Assembly (NCBI RefSeq): GCF_034120055.1
Contig: NZ_CP139368.1
Span: 1,550,001 to 1,614,000 of the forward strand
Reading direction: 5' to 3'
Origin: Microbacterium rhizosphaerae
GTDB lineage: Bacteria; Actinomycetota; Actinomycetes; Actinomycetales; Microbacteriaceae
Length of the DNA: 64,000 nucleotides
In this document: piece by piece, positions 46,599 through 54,920 of the stretch
How positions within the stretch are numbered: the stretch's first letter is position 1
Layout of the letters: the number at the start of each line of letters is the position of its first letter
Notes under the pieces: model-generated
What the model was told of the DNA's origin: nothing
The model's input: only the letters and a program-made list of their open reading frames with translations
Databases searched by the model: none
Translations under genes and position numbers: made by a program

Positions 46599-47576
46599 AT
46601 GACGCACACCGGCAATCCCTTCGGTCAGGTGCTCGTCGCGCTCGTCACTCCCATGACGGCCGACGGCGAGGTCGACTGGCCCGCCGTCGAGAAGCACATG
46701 GACGACGTCATCGACGCCGGAGCCGACGGCATCGTCGTCACAGGCACCACGGGTGAGACGAGCACGCTCACCGACGCCGAGAAGCTGCGGCTCGTCGAGG
46801 TGGGCAAGGAGGTCGCAGCCGGTCGCGCCAAGATCATCACGGGCGGCGGCTCCAACGAGACCGCTCACGCCATCGAGCTCTACAAGGCCAGCGAGAAGCT
46901 CGGCGCCGACGGCATCATGATCGTCACGCCGTACTACAACAAGCCCACGCAGGCCGGCATCCTCACCCACTTCCGGCTGGTCGCGGACGCCACCGACCTG
47001 CCCGTCATCCTGTACGACATCCCGGGTCGCACGGGCGTGCCGATCAAGTACGAGACGATCCTGCGGCTGGCGAAGCATCCCAACATCCTCGCCATCAAGG
47101 ATGCCAAGGGCGACTTCAGCGAGGTCAGCCGTGTGCTCAACCAGACCGACCTGATGTACTTCTCGGGCGACGACGCCAACGTCCTTCCGCATCTCGCGAT
47201 CGGCGCGACCGGGCTCATCGGCGTGACGGCGAACGTCACCGCGCGTCCGTATCGGACGATCGTGGATGCGGTGAACCGCGGCGACCTCGCCGCAGCCACC
47301 GCCGAGCACAAGCGCCTCGAGCCGCTCGTGCGCGCGCTCATGACCCATGTGCCCGGGACTGTGTCGACCAAGTACGTCCTGCACGGCCTCGGCCGCATCT
47401 CGAGCCCGCGCGTGCGCCTGCCGCTCGTCGGGCCGGAGGAGTGGGAGGCCGCGATGATCGAGGACGAGCTCGCCCTCGTCCAGGACGTGCCCGGCGCCGA
47501 CTTCTCCAACTTCCGCCCCGACCGCAATGCGGCCGCCGGTGGCGCCCTGCCGAAGGTGCACGGCACCACACGGTAA
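46599..47576 (+). CDS. dapA: 4-hydroxy-tetrahydrodipicolinate synthase
   Basis: 325-residue class I aldolase condensing pyruvate with aspartate semialdehyde, the first dedicated step toward diaminopimelate and lysine. It has the substrate loop TGTTGETSTL, the Tyr of VILYDIPGRTG, and the Schiff-base Lys in ILAIKDAKGD (about 170). The C-terminal 30 residues are longer than in E. coli. It lies directly before RNase J, the usual actinobacterial pairing. Confidence 0.95.
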   Translation: MTHTGNPFGQVLVALVTPMTADGEVDWPAVEKHMDDVIDAGADGIVVTGTTGETSTLTDAEKLRLVEVGKEVAAGRAKIITGGGSNETAHAIELYKASEKLGADGIMIVTPYYNKPTQAGILTHFRLVADATDLPVILYDIPGRTGVPIKYETILRLAKHPNILAIKDAKGDFSEVSRVLNQTDLMYFSGDDANVLPHLAIGATGLIGVTANVTARPYRTIVDAVNRGDLAAATAEHKRLEPLVRALMTHVPGTVSTKYVLHGLGRISSPRVRLPLVGPEEWEAAMIEDELALVQDVPGADFSNFRPDRNAAAGGALPKVHGTTR

Positions 47577-47600
47577 CGCGTTCGCGCAAGCCAGCTAGAG

Positions 47601-47620
47601 GGGGATGCCGCGGCATCCCC
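47601..47620 (+). promoter_or_regulatory. Perfect 20-bp palindrome before the RNase J ribosome site
   Basis: GGGGATGCCG and CGGCATCCCC are directly adjacent ten-base arms, 24 bases after dapA and one base before GAGGAGG (47621-47627). In RNA it would form a stem next to the ribosome site, acting as a dapA terminator, an RNase J leader element, or a protein-binding operator. TAGAGG at 47596-47601 could be a -10. Confidence 0.6.
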
Positions 47621-47632
47621 GAGGAGGCATGA

Positions 47633-49309
47633 ATGCCCGACAACGTGTACGACCCGCCCGCCCTCGTCCCCGGAACCCTGCGTGTGACGCCGCTCGGCGG
47701 CCTTGGCGAAGTCGGCCGGAACATGACCGTCTTCGAGTACGAGGGCAAGCTGCTGGTCGTCGACTGCGGCGTGCTGTTCCCCGAGGAGCATCAGCCCGGC
47801 GTGGACCTGATCCTCCCGGACTTCGAGCCGATCAAGGACCGCCTCGACGACATCGTCGGCGTCGTCCTGACCCACGGTCACGAGGACCACATCGGCGCGG
47901 TGCCGTACCTGCTGCGCCTCAAGGGCGACATCCCGCTCATCGGCTCGGGCCTGACCCTCGCCCTCACGGAGGCGAAGCTCAAGGAGCACCGCATCCGTCC
48001 GTTCTCGCTCACCGTCAGCGAGGGCGACCTCGAGACGGTGGGCCCGTTCGACCTCGAGTTCATCGCGGTCAACCACTCGATCCCCGACGCGCTCGCGGTC
48101 GCGATCACGACGCCGGCGGGCACGGTGCTCGCCACCGGCGACTTCAAGATGGACCAGCTGCCGCTCGACGGCCGCCTGACCGACCTGCGCGCGTTCGCGC
48201 GGCTCGGGGAGGCGGGCGTCGACCTCTTCCTGCCCGACTCGACCAACGCCGACGTCCCCGGCTTCACGCCGCTCGAGCGCAGCATCGGGCCGGTGCTCGA
48301 CCAGGTGATCGGCCGGGCCCCGCGCCGGGTCATCGTGGCGAGCTTCTCGAGTCACGTCCATCGGGTGCAGCAGGTGGTGGATGCCGCGGCCGCCCACGGG
48401 CGCCGTCTCGCGTTCCTCGGCCGCAGCATGGTGCGCAACATGACGATCGCCCAGGACCTCGGCTACCTCACCGTCCCCGACGGCCTCCTGATCGACTACA
48501 AGAAGGCGCAGGACCTGGCCGACGACCAGATCGTCTACATGTCCACAGGCTCCCAGGGCGAGCCGATGGCGGTGCTCTCGCGCATGGCGAACCTCGATCA
48601 CGCGATCGAGCCCGGCCACGGCGACACCGTCATCCTGGCCTCGAGCCTGATCCCCGGCAACGAGAACGCGGTCTACCGCGTCATCGACGGCCTGACGAAG
48701 CTCGGCGCCACCGTCGTGCACAAGGGCAACGCGAAGGTGCACGTCTCCGGTCACGCCGCAGCGGGGGAGCTCCTGTACTGCTACAACATCATCAAGCCGA
48801 AGAACGTGCTGCCCGTCCACGGCGAGTACCGGCATCTCATCGCCAACGCACGGCTCGCCCAGGACACGGGCATCCCCGAGGAGCGGACGATCATCGGCTC
48901 GAACGGGACGGTCGTCGACCTGCGCGACGGGGTCGCCGAGGTGGTGGGCCAGCTCGACCTCGGCTTCGTCTACGTCGACGGCTCGACGGTCGGCGAGATC
49001 ACCGACGCGGATCTGAAGGATCGTCGCATCCTCGGCGAGGAGGGCTTCATCTCGGTGATCGTCGTGGTGGATGCCGCGACCGGCCGCGTCATCACGGGAC
49101 CCGAGGTGCACGCTCGCGGCGTCGCCGAGGACGACTCCGTGTTCGATGACGTCATTCCGAAGATCACGTTCGCCCTCGCCGAGGCCGCCGGCAACGGCGT
49201 GCGGGACAGCCACGCCCTGTCGCAGGTCGTGCGCCGCACCATCGGACGCTGGGTGAACCAGCGGCTGCGCCGCCGCCCCATGATCGTGCCGCTCGTCATC
49301 GAGGCCTGA
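47633..49309 (+). CDS. rnj: Ribonuclease J
   Basis: 558-residue metallo-beta-lactamase/beta-CASP ribonuclease with endonuclease and 5'-3' exonuclease activity, a main RNA-decay enzyme in actinobacteria. Motif 2 is HGHEDH (81-86). TGDFKMD and the beta-CASP SFSSHVHRVQQ and SGHAAAGEL segments follow, then a C-terminal dimerisation domain. The ATG follows a strong GAGGAGG. A palindrome sits just upstream of that site. Confidence 0.95.
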   Translation: MPDNVYDPPALVPGTLRVTPLGGLGEVGRNMTVFEYEGKLLVVDCGVLFPEEHQPGVDLILPDFEPIKDRLDDIVGVVLTHGHEDHIGAVPYLLRLKGDIPLIGSGLTLALTEAKLKEHRIRPFSLTVSEGDLETVGPFDLEFIAVNHSIPDALAVAITTPAGTVLATGDFKMDQLPLDGRLTDLRAFARLGEAGVDLFLPDSTNADVPGFTPLERSIGPVLDQVIGRAPRRVIVASFSSHVHRVQQVVDAAAAHGRRLAFLGRSMVRNMTIAQDLGYLTVPDGLLIDYKKAQDLADDQIVYMSTGSQGEPMAVLSRMANLDHAIEPGHGDTVILASSLIPGNENAVYRVIDGLTKLGATVVHKGNAKVHVSGHAAAGELLYCYNIIKPKNVLPVHGEYRHLIANARLAQDTGIPEERTIIGSNGTVVDLRDGVAEVVGQLDLGFVYVDGSTVGEITDADLKDRRILGEEGFISVIVVVDAATGRVITGPEVHARGVAEDDSVFDDVIPKITFALAEAAGNGVRDSHALSQVVRRTIGRWVNQRLRRRPMIVPLVIEA

Positions 49310-49352
49310 GGCCGCCGCGCGAGGCTGCCCGGTGGCCGGCTGCCTCACCGGC

Positions 49353-49372
49353 CGCCTCACCGGAGTGAGGCG
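49353..49372. terminator. Hairpin between rnj and the giant membrane protein gene
   Basis: CGCCTCAC-CGGA-GTGAGGCG, perfect eight-base arms, overlapping the stop codon of the minus-strand gene and 43 bases after the rnj stop. Confidence 0.6.
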
Positions 49373-52300
49373 ACCGTGCGGAGCATCGACCTGGCGAAGC
49401 GGAGCTGCCGCTCGTAGGTGGCGGCGATCACGATGAGGATGATGCCCGCGATCGCGATCCACAGCCACCACCAGACCTTGCCGTAGTTCGCGGCGATCAC
49501 CGGCCACAGCTGCGCCAGGCCGTGCACGACCAGCACTGCGACGCCGAGGACGAACGGGGCCTGCAGGCGCAGGAAGACCCCGACGAGCATGACCCCGAGC
49601 GCCGCGACGCCGAGCGCCACGAGCCGCCACTGCACGGGGTCCGCATAGTCGGCGAGCAGCGAGGGGACGAGCAGCACCGCGAGCCCGGGACCGAGCGCCG
49701 GCCAGCTCGGCAGCGCCGGGGTGCGCAGCATCCTGATCGCGCCCCGCAGGATCAGGGCGACACCGACCGTCGCGGTCACGAGGTCGAACGGATCCACGCT
49801 GCCGGACAGCAGCGCGGCGGCGCCGACGGCGAGCATGGCGCCGATCGATGTGGCGGTCACCAGCGGGTGCGACCAGGGGCGGTCCCGGGGCACCGCGACG
49901 GCGACCTGCAGGGCCGCGAAGACGAGGACGGGCAGGAACGAGAGGAGCGCCGTCTGGTCGGAGCGCAGCTCGATCAGGATCGCAGGCACGGCCGCGGCCG
50001 CCATCCCGGATGCCGCGATGGCCGCGGGAAGGATGTCGCGTGCCGACGTCAGACGCTGCATGAGCAGCGCTGCGGCCAGTCCGCCGACGAGTGCGACCAG
50101 GCCCCACACCTCGGGTGCCGCCGGCGTTCCGCCCCACGGTTCGGGCTGCCGCAGCGCCGGGTCGATGGCGAGGGCGAGACTGCGGACGCCCGAGGCGCCG
50201 ATGGCACCGGCCGCCGCGGTCGCGATCGCGATCGTCCGGACGGGCACGGCGTTCAGCGAGCGGGGCACCCAGCGGGCGGCGGCCAGCAGGACGGCGGACA
50301 CCCCGACCGCCACCAGCGGCCGCAGCGCGGGATCAGCGGACGCCATGATCGACGGCACGACCGCGGTGGCCGCACCCGCCCAGGCGAGCCCTCGGCCGCC
50401 GCCGATGATGCCCGACGCGATGAGGGAGGCGCCCACCAGGACCGTGACGACGTCGAACGGGTCCACATCTGCGCGGAGGATCGTCGCGGCCCCCAGCAGC
50501 GCGAGCGCGACGACCGAGGTCCACCGCGGCAGGGGGTCGGAGAGCGGCCGCAGCCGGGGCAGCGCCGACGCGACCTGCAGCAGTGCGGCGGCCGTGACGG
50601 GTGCGAGCAGCACCCACTGCGGCAGCAGCGGATGCAGGAGCGCGAGGGCCATCGACGGGGCGGCGCCGAGAAGCAGTGCACCGGCCGCAGCGGCTCCGAC
50701 GACGGGCTTCGGGGTCGGCGTGGTCCGGTCCAGGAGCACGGCGGCGGCCAGGCCCGCTGCGAGCGACACGGCGCCCCATACGTCTGCCGACCAGTCGCCG
50801 CGCATCGCGAGGGCCGTGCCGCGCACCGCGGCGGCGGCCGCGGCGGCCGCGCCGCCCGAGGCGATCACGACGGTGCGAACCGGGATCTCGCGCCATCGAG
50901 CGACGCACCACGGCGACACGGCGAGCAGGGCGGCGCCCGCGCACACGGCGAGGACGGCCCGCAGTGCGGGGTCGCCGCTCGCCGCGGCGGTCGGGAGCAC
51001 GGCGGTGGCGGCCCCGGCCCAGACCAGCGCGATTCGGCCTGCGGCCGTACGCGCGGCGTGTGGAGCGCCGTCGCCCGTCGCCGACGCGACCGGCGAGCGG
51101 CGGAATGCGAGCAGCACTCCGAGCCCGAGGAGCATGGCTGCGGCAGGCAGCGTGTAGACCTCGACGACCTGGTATCCCGCCTGTGCGAGTGCGGTCCACA
51201 GGGCCGCGAGGGCGAGAGCAGGAGTGAGCCAGGCGACATGGCGCCAGTTCGTCCGGCTCGCCGTCGGCTCACCCGTCGCGGCCGCGATCAGGTAGGGGAT
51301 CGGAGCTACGAGCAGCAGCACGAGCCAGAGCTGATCGGACCCGGTCGCGCCGGCGACCGCAGCCATGGCGACCAGGGCGTTCGATGCGAACCATGCGGCT
51401 GCCGCGGGGGCGCCCTTCGGCAGACGGATGAGCAGGCCGGCACCCGTCAGGATCAGCGCGCCCGCGCCGACACCGACCCAGCGGTAGCCATGATCGATGG
51501 CGAGCAGAGGCAGGGCGTTCCATACGGTCACCGCGGCCGCGAGCGGAGCAATCGCCGCAAGGCAGGCGCGGAAGGCACGGCGCCGCTCGACAGCGACGCC
51601 GATCGCACCCACGACGGCGAGGGGGAGGGTCGCGATCCAGATCGGGGATGCAGGTGCCCCGACGAGGGCCGCGATCGCGGCGAGACCGGTGGCCAGGGCC
51701 GGGACCGACGCCGACCACGTGTCGGAGCTCGACAGCGGGCGCGCGGCGATCACGACGGCGAGCACCGCCGCAGCGCCGATCGCCGTGCATGCCCAGGGGC
51801 TGGTCCACGGCCGGGTGAGGACCATGCCCGCCGCCCCCGCCCACGCCGGCACCGCGGCTGCGGTGGCGCAGGCTGCGGTCGCGGCGATGGCGAGGTGCAA
51901 TGCGCGCGAGCGGGCGGGTGCGCCCCCGCCGCCCCACGCGCGCTGTGCGACGGCAGCTCCGGCGACGGCGACACCGAGGAAGGCGGCGGTCGCCGGTATC
52001 CACAGTTCCGTCCGTGTGTAGGCGAGGCAGAGCAGGAGAACGGCGGCCACCGACTCGATCGCGGTGAGGACGATCGTGAGCGACCGTCGGCCGGCGAGCG
52101 CGCCGATCGCGATGGCGGCCGCGGCGATGGCCGCGTACGCCACTGCGGCGAGGCCGGCAGGGGGATACGTCGCTGCCGCGATCGCAGCCCACCCCAGAGC
52201 AGCGACGGGAGCCGCCGACGCCGTGCGAAGCCGTCCGGTCGCGGCGAGCACCGCGGCGACGGCGACGGCGACGGCGACGGGCGCGACGACCGCCGACGGG

Positions 52301-53907
52301 CCGCCGATGAAGCCGCCGAATGCGCCGCCGCCGATGGGTTCGGCGGAGCCGTGCCACCCCGACTGCGGCCCGGCGGCGATGCTCATGACGCGCAGCACTC
52401 CGGCCACGACGCCGAGCAGGCTCGTCGCCGTGGCGACGATCGCCGCCGCCAGGGTGCCGGACTGCGCCGCCAGAGATCCACCCGGGGTCGCGAACCGCGC
52501 GGTCCACAGCCGACGGGTCGAGAGGGCGGCGACCACGCAGGTGACGACGCCCGCTCCGGCCGGTCCGATCCACCGCGCATCCCACAGGGACAGCTGCTGC
52601 CCGGCGGCGACCATCGGCGCCGCCGCGGCGGCGACCGCGGCGACGGCCGCGGCCGTGGTCCGCATCCTCGATTCGATCCGGCCGCCGCGCAGCGCGACCG
52701 CGAAGGCGCCCCACAGCAGCGCCGCCGCACCGAGCGTGATGAGTGCGTGCCACGGCACGACGGGAAGTGCGCCGGGCGCCGCGAAGACGGCGGACAATCC
52801 GATCAGCGCGCCCAGGACCAGGACGACCGTGTGCGGGCGGGAGGCGGGCAGCAGCCGCGCGGCCACGATCGCGAGCACGAGCGCAGAGACGCCCGCCACC
52901 CACCACCGAGTCGAACCCTGGTCGGGAACCAGGGCGGCACTGCACAGGGCGATCCCCGTCGGGGCGAGCGCGGCAGCTGCATACGCCGTGGTCCGCAGTC
53001 CGGTGAGCGCCCGTGCTGCTGCCAGCAGACCGCAGAGCACGAGGGAGGCACCCCCGTAGTAGGCGAGCTGATCGACGGACCCGGTGCCGAACGCATCGTT
53101 GGCTCGGATGATCCAGGCATCGAGCATCAACAGGACGACGGCCACCACCCCCACCCCCTCGGCCGTCAGCAAGAGGCCCTTCCGGCGCAGGAACCAGGCG
53201 AGCGCAAGCACGCCGATGCTCGCGCCTGCGATGATGAGCGACCGCACTTCGAGTCCCACGACGAGGTACGCCCAGAAGAGGAAGACGATCGCGCCGACCG
53301 ACGTGAGCACCACGCCGGCGCCGAGGATCGTGAACTGCATGCTGAAGCGGTGCGCGAGCGGCGGGTGCGCCGCGGCACTCGGCCTGTCGGGCGCGGCGGG
53401 GGTGGCAGCCGCGACGGCGGCCGGCGGGGTCGCGGCCGCGATCGCCGCGCCGGCGGCGGAGGGTGCGGCCGCCCTGGTCGGCGCCGCCGCCGCGGCGAGC
53501 GCTGCGGCGCTTCGAGCGCGCTCGGCCTCGAGGCGGGAGCGGGCGGCCGTCTCGGCATCCACCGTCGCGTGCAGCTGCGCGGTGGTGGGTCGTGCCTGCG
53601 CCGCAGCGGCGCGGAGGCGCGCATCCCGCCGCGCCTGCTCGACCCTGATGTCGGCGAGGAGGGCTGTGCGCTCGTCGACGAGTCGGACGATCCGCCGGCT
53701 GGACTTCAGCACCTCGGCCAGGTCCGGCATGCCGAGCTCGAGTCCGCAGGTCGGGCACACCGCGGTGGTGATGCCGGTGAAGCACGACGGGCAGCGCTGC
53801 CGATCGACCAGCGCCGCCGCGCTCGGGGGCCAGGCGGCGGGGACGTGCTGTCCGGCGCCGACGCGGGGGGAATCCGATGGGGACATGGGGGGACCTCGTT
53901 TCTCCAT
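49357..53907 (-). CDS. Giant multi-helix membrane protein with N-terminal zinc ribbon (SCO7613 C-terminal-domain type)
   Basis: 1516 residues. The N-terminus has two Cys pairs (RCPSCF and CPTCGLE, about 38-57) forming a zinc ribbon, then an Ala/Arg-rich, probably coiled, region to about 160. After that come more than 30 hydrophobic segments rich in Ala, Gly and Val to the end. This matches the SCO7613 C-terminal-domain proteins of actinobacteria, whose function is unknown. Two long modules of about 215 residues in the last third are tandem repeats, with a partial third. The start at 53907 is five bases from TAGTCT; an ATG at 53886 with GAGG upstream is the alternative. Confidence 0.75.
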   Translation of the reverse strand: MEKRGPPMSPSDSPRVGAGQHVPAAWPPSAAALVDRQRCPSCFTGITTAVCPTCGLELGMPDLAEVLKSSRRIVRLVDERTALLADIRVEQARRDARLRAAAAQARPTTAQLHATVDAETAARSRLEAERARSAAALAAAAAPTRAAAPSAAGAAIAAATPPAAVAAATPAAPDRPSAAAHPPLAHRFSMQFTILGAGVVLTSVGAIVFLFWAYLVVGLEVRSLIIAGASIGVLALAWFLRRKGLLLTAEGVGVVAVVLLMLDAWIIRANDAFGTGSVDQLAYYGGASLVLCGLLAAARALTGLRTTAYAAAALAPTGIALCSAALVPDQGSTRWWVAGVSALVLAIVAARLLPASRPHTVVLVLGALIGLSAVFAAPGALPVVPWHALITLGAAALLWGAFAVALRGGRIESRMRTTAAAVAAVAAAAAPMVAAGQQLSLWDARWIGPAGAGVVTCVVAALSTRRLWTARFATPGGSLAAQSGTLAAAIVATATSLLGVVAGVLRVMSIAAGPQSGWHGSAEPIGGGAFGGFIGGPSAVVAPVAVAVAVAAVLAATGRLRTASAAPVAALGWAAIAAATYPPAGLAAVAYAAIAAAAIAIGALAGRRSLTIVLTAIESVAAVLLLCLAYTRTELWIPATAAFLGVAVAGAAVAQRAWGGGGAPARSRALHLAIAATAACATAAAVPAWAGAAGMVLTRPWTSPWACTAIGAAAVLAVVIAARPLSSSDTWSASVPALATGLAAIAALVGAPASPIWIATLPLAVVGAIGVAVERRRAFRACLAAIAPLAAAVTVWNALPLLAIDHGYRWVGVGAGALILTGAGLLIRLPKGAPAAAAWFASNALVAMAAVAGATGSDQLWLVLLLVAPIPYLIAAATGEPTASRTNWRHVAWLTPALALAALWTALAQAGYQVVEVYTLPAAAMLLGLGVLLAFRRSPVASATGDGAPHAARTAAGRIALVWAGAATAVLPTAAASGDPALRAVLAVCAGAALLAVSPWCVARWREIPVRTVVIASGGAAAAAAAAVRGTALAMRGDWSADVWGAVSLAAGLAAAVLLDRTTPTPKPVVGAAAAGALLLGAAPSMALALLHPLLPQWVLLAPVTAAALLQVASALPRLRPLSDPLPRWTSVVALALLGAATILRADVDPFDVVTVLVGASLIASGIIGGGRGLAWAGAATAVVPSIMASADPALRPLVAVGVSAVLLAAARWVPRSLNAVPVRTIAIATAAAGAIGASGVRSLALAIDPALRQPEPWGGTPAAPEVWGLVALVGGLAAALLMQRLTSARDILPAAIAASGMAAAAVPAILIELRSDQTALLSFLPVLVFAALQVAVAVPRDRPWSHPLVTATSIGAMLAVGAAALLSGSVDPFDLVTATVGVALILRGAIRMLRTPALPSWPALGPGLAVLLVPSLLADYADPVQWRLVALGVAALGVMLVGVFLRLQAPFVLGVAVLVVHGLAQLWPVIAANYGKVWWWLWIAIAGIILIVIAATYERQLRFARSMLRTVASLR
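49696..51026 (-). repeat. Tandem membrane module inside the giant membrane protein
   Basis: A unit of about 215 codons recurs. Each starts near WAGAATAV, then DPALR, then IPVRT or VPVRT, then VWG, GLAAA and VDPFD. Copies start near 51025 and 50385, with a diverged partial copy near 49696. Seen only in the protein; DNA identity is lower. Confidence 0.6.
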
Positions 53908-53912
53908 GCGAG

Positions 53913-53918
53913 AGACTA
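53913..53918 (-). promoter_or_regulatory. -10 hexamer of the giant membrane protein gene
   Basis: The minus strand reads TAGTCT, five bases, then ATG at 53907. Confidence 0.45.
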
Positions 53919-53985
53919 ATGAGCGGAAGGGTGTCCACAGCGGCGGGAGCGCAATCTGTGGATGGACGGCACAGACGGCCCCGGC

Positions 53986-54012
53986 GATGCCGGCCCCGCG
54001 GGCGCCGGCATC
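53986..54012 (-). terminator. Terminator of the Pr6Pr gene
   Basis: GATGCCGGC and GCCGGCATC (53986-53994, 54004-54012) are perfect nine-base arms with a nine-base loop, 12 bases past the stop codon. Confidence 0.7.
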
Positions 54013-54024
54013 CGTCCCGGAGCG

Positions 54025-54771
54025 TCAGGCGCCCACGCGGGGCCGCAGCCGGGGTCCGCGCGCGGCCAGGGACGGTCGCGGCGCGCCATGACGGCGGTGG
54101 GTGAGGAGGACGAGGATGCCTCCCACGACCAGGAAGGACGCGGCGATCACGCCGATGTACAGCATGGGCGTCTGGTATCCCGTGGGGCCGTTCGGGTCGA
54201 GGAAGGGGTAGGGGTACCAGTAGGGCGCCGTGCCGTCCGGTGCCGGCGTGAACGGGCCGCGGAGCATCGTGTAGACGGCCCACAGCAGCGGGATGCCGAC
54301 GATCCCGACCAGCGCGCGCCAGGTCAGCGCGCGGCGCCGCGGTGCGAACAGCACGTCGATCACGATGTAGATCGCCACCACGACATGCAGCGTCTCCGTC
54401 GCCCAGCGATCGAGGAAGGCCACCCACCCGGGGTCCGGCGTCGAGAAGTGCGTGGGCAGCCCGCGCAGCATCGCGTTGTACACGATCGAGAGGATGATCA
54501 TCGCCGTGCTCGTCGTCGCCATCGCGACCGCCAGGCTGCGCGATTCCACGCCGTCCGTCGTCGCGAGCGGCCCGTTGCGGCGCGCCGCGACGAAGAAGAC
54601 GATGATCGTCGAGATCGCGCTGACGATCGTGAAGAAGCTGAAGTAGTTCGCGATGACGAGGCCGAGGTCCTGCTCCAGCCGGATCGCCCGTGCGATGTTG
54701 ACCACGAGGCCCGCGGCGACGCCGGTGACGGCGATGCTCGCGGCCACGATCCGCCATGATGACCAGTTCAT
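54025..54771 (-). CDS. Pr6Pr-family membrane protein
   Basis: 248 residues with six predicted helices, the feature that defines this family. Conserved parts seen are NYFSFFTIVSAI (about 42-54), the mid-protein HVVVAIYIVIDVLF, and YPYPFLDPNGPTGY before helix 6. Function unknown; no catalytic motif is seen. It stands alone, divergent from the LAL regulator and separated from it by a repeat-containing gap. Confidence 0.75.
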   Translation of the reverse strand: MNWSSWRIVAASIAVTGVAAGLVVNIARAIRLEQDLGLVIANYFSFFTIVSAISTIIVFFVAARRNGPLATTDGVESRSLAVAMATTSTAMIILSIVYNAMLRGLPTHFSTPDPGWVAFLDRWATETLHVVVAIYIVIDVLFAPRRRALTWRALVGIVGIPLLWAVYTMLRGPFTPAPDGTAPYWYPYPFLDPNGPTGYQTPMLYIGVIAASFLVVGGILVLLTHRRHGAPRPSLAARGPRLRPRVGA

Positions 54772-54864
54772 GTCCTGCTCCTCTGCTGTCGTGCACCTGT
54801 TCCGCGGGCCGGGCGGCCCTCGTCATCTCATCGTCGGCATTCCAGATCGTGAGCACGTCAGCCG

Positions 54865-54889
54865 ACCGGTTGATACGCACCGGTTGATA
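54865..54889. repeat. Direct repeat upstream of the LAL regulator
   Basis: ACCGGTTGATA occurs at 54865-54875 and again at 54879-54889, a 14-base period, in the gap between divergent genes. It contains the palindrome ACCGGT. Possible operator for the LuxR-type protein. Confidence 0.5.
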
Positions 54890-54920
54890 TCCGGCGCCGG
54901 ATGCGAGGATCATTCCCTTC

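Noticed and set aside
49522..53919. Plus-strand open frame of 1465 codons antisense to the giant membrane protein
   Set aside because: Highly charged low-complexity product (Arg/Asp/Gly/Glu) without a ribosome site; the minus-strand frame has zinc-ribbon and membrane features.
54845..54920. tRNA- or riboswitch-like folding before the LAL gene
   Set aside because: The apparent pairing comes from the ACCGGT direct repeats; no conserved RNA pattern was recognised.
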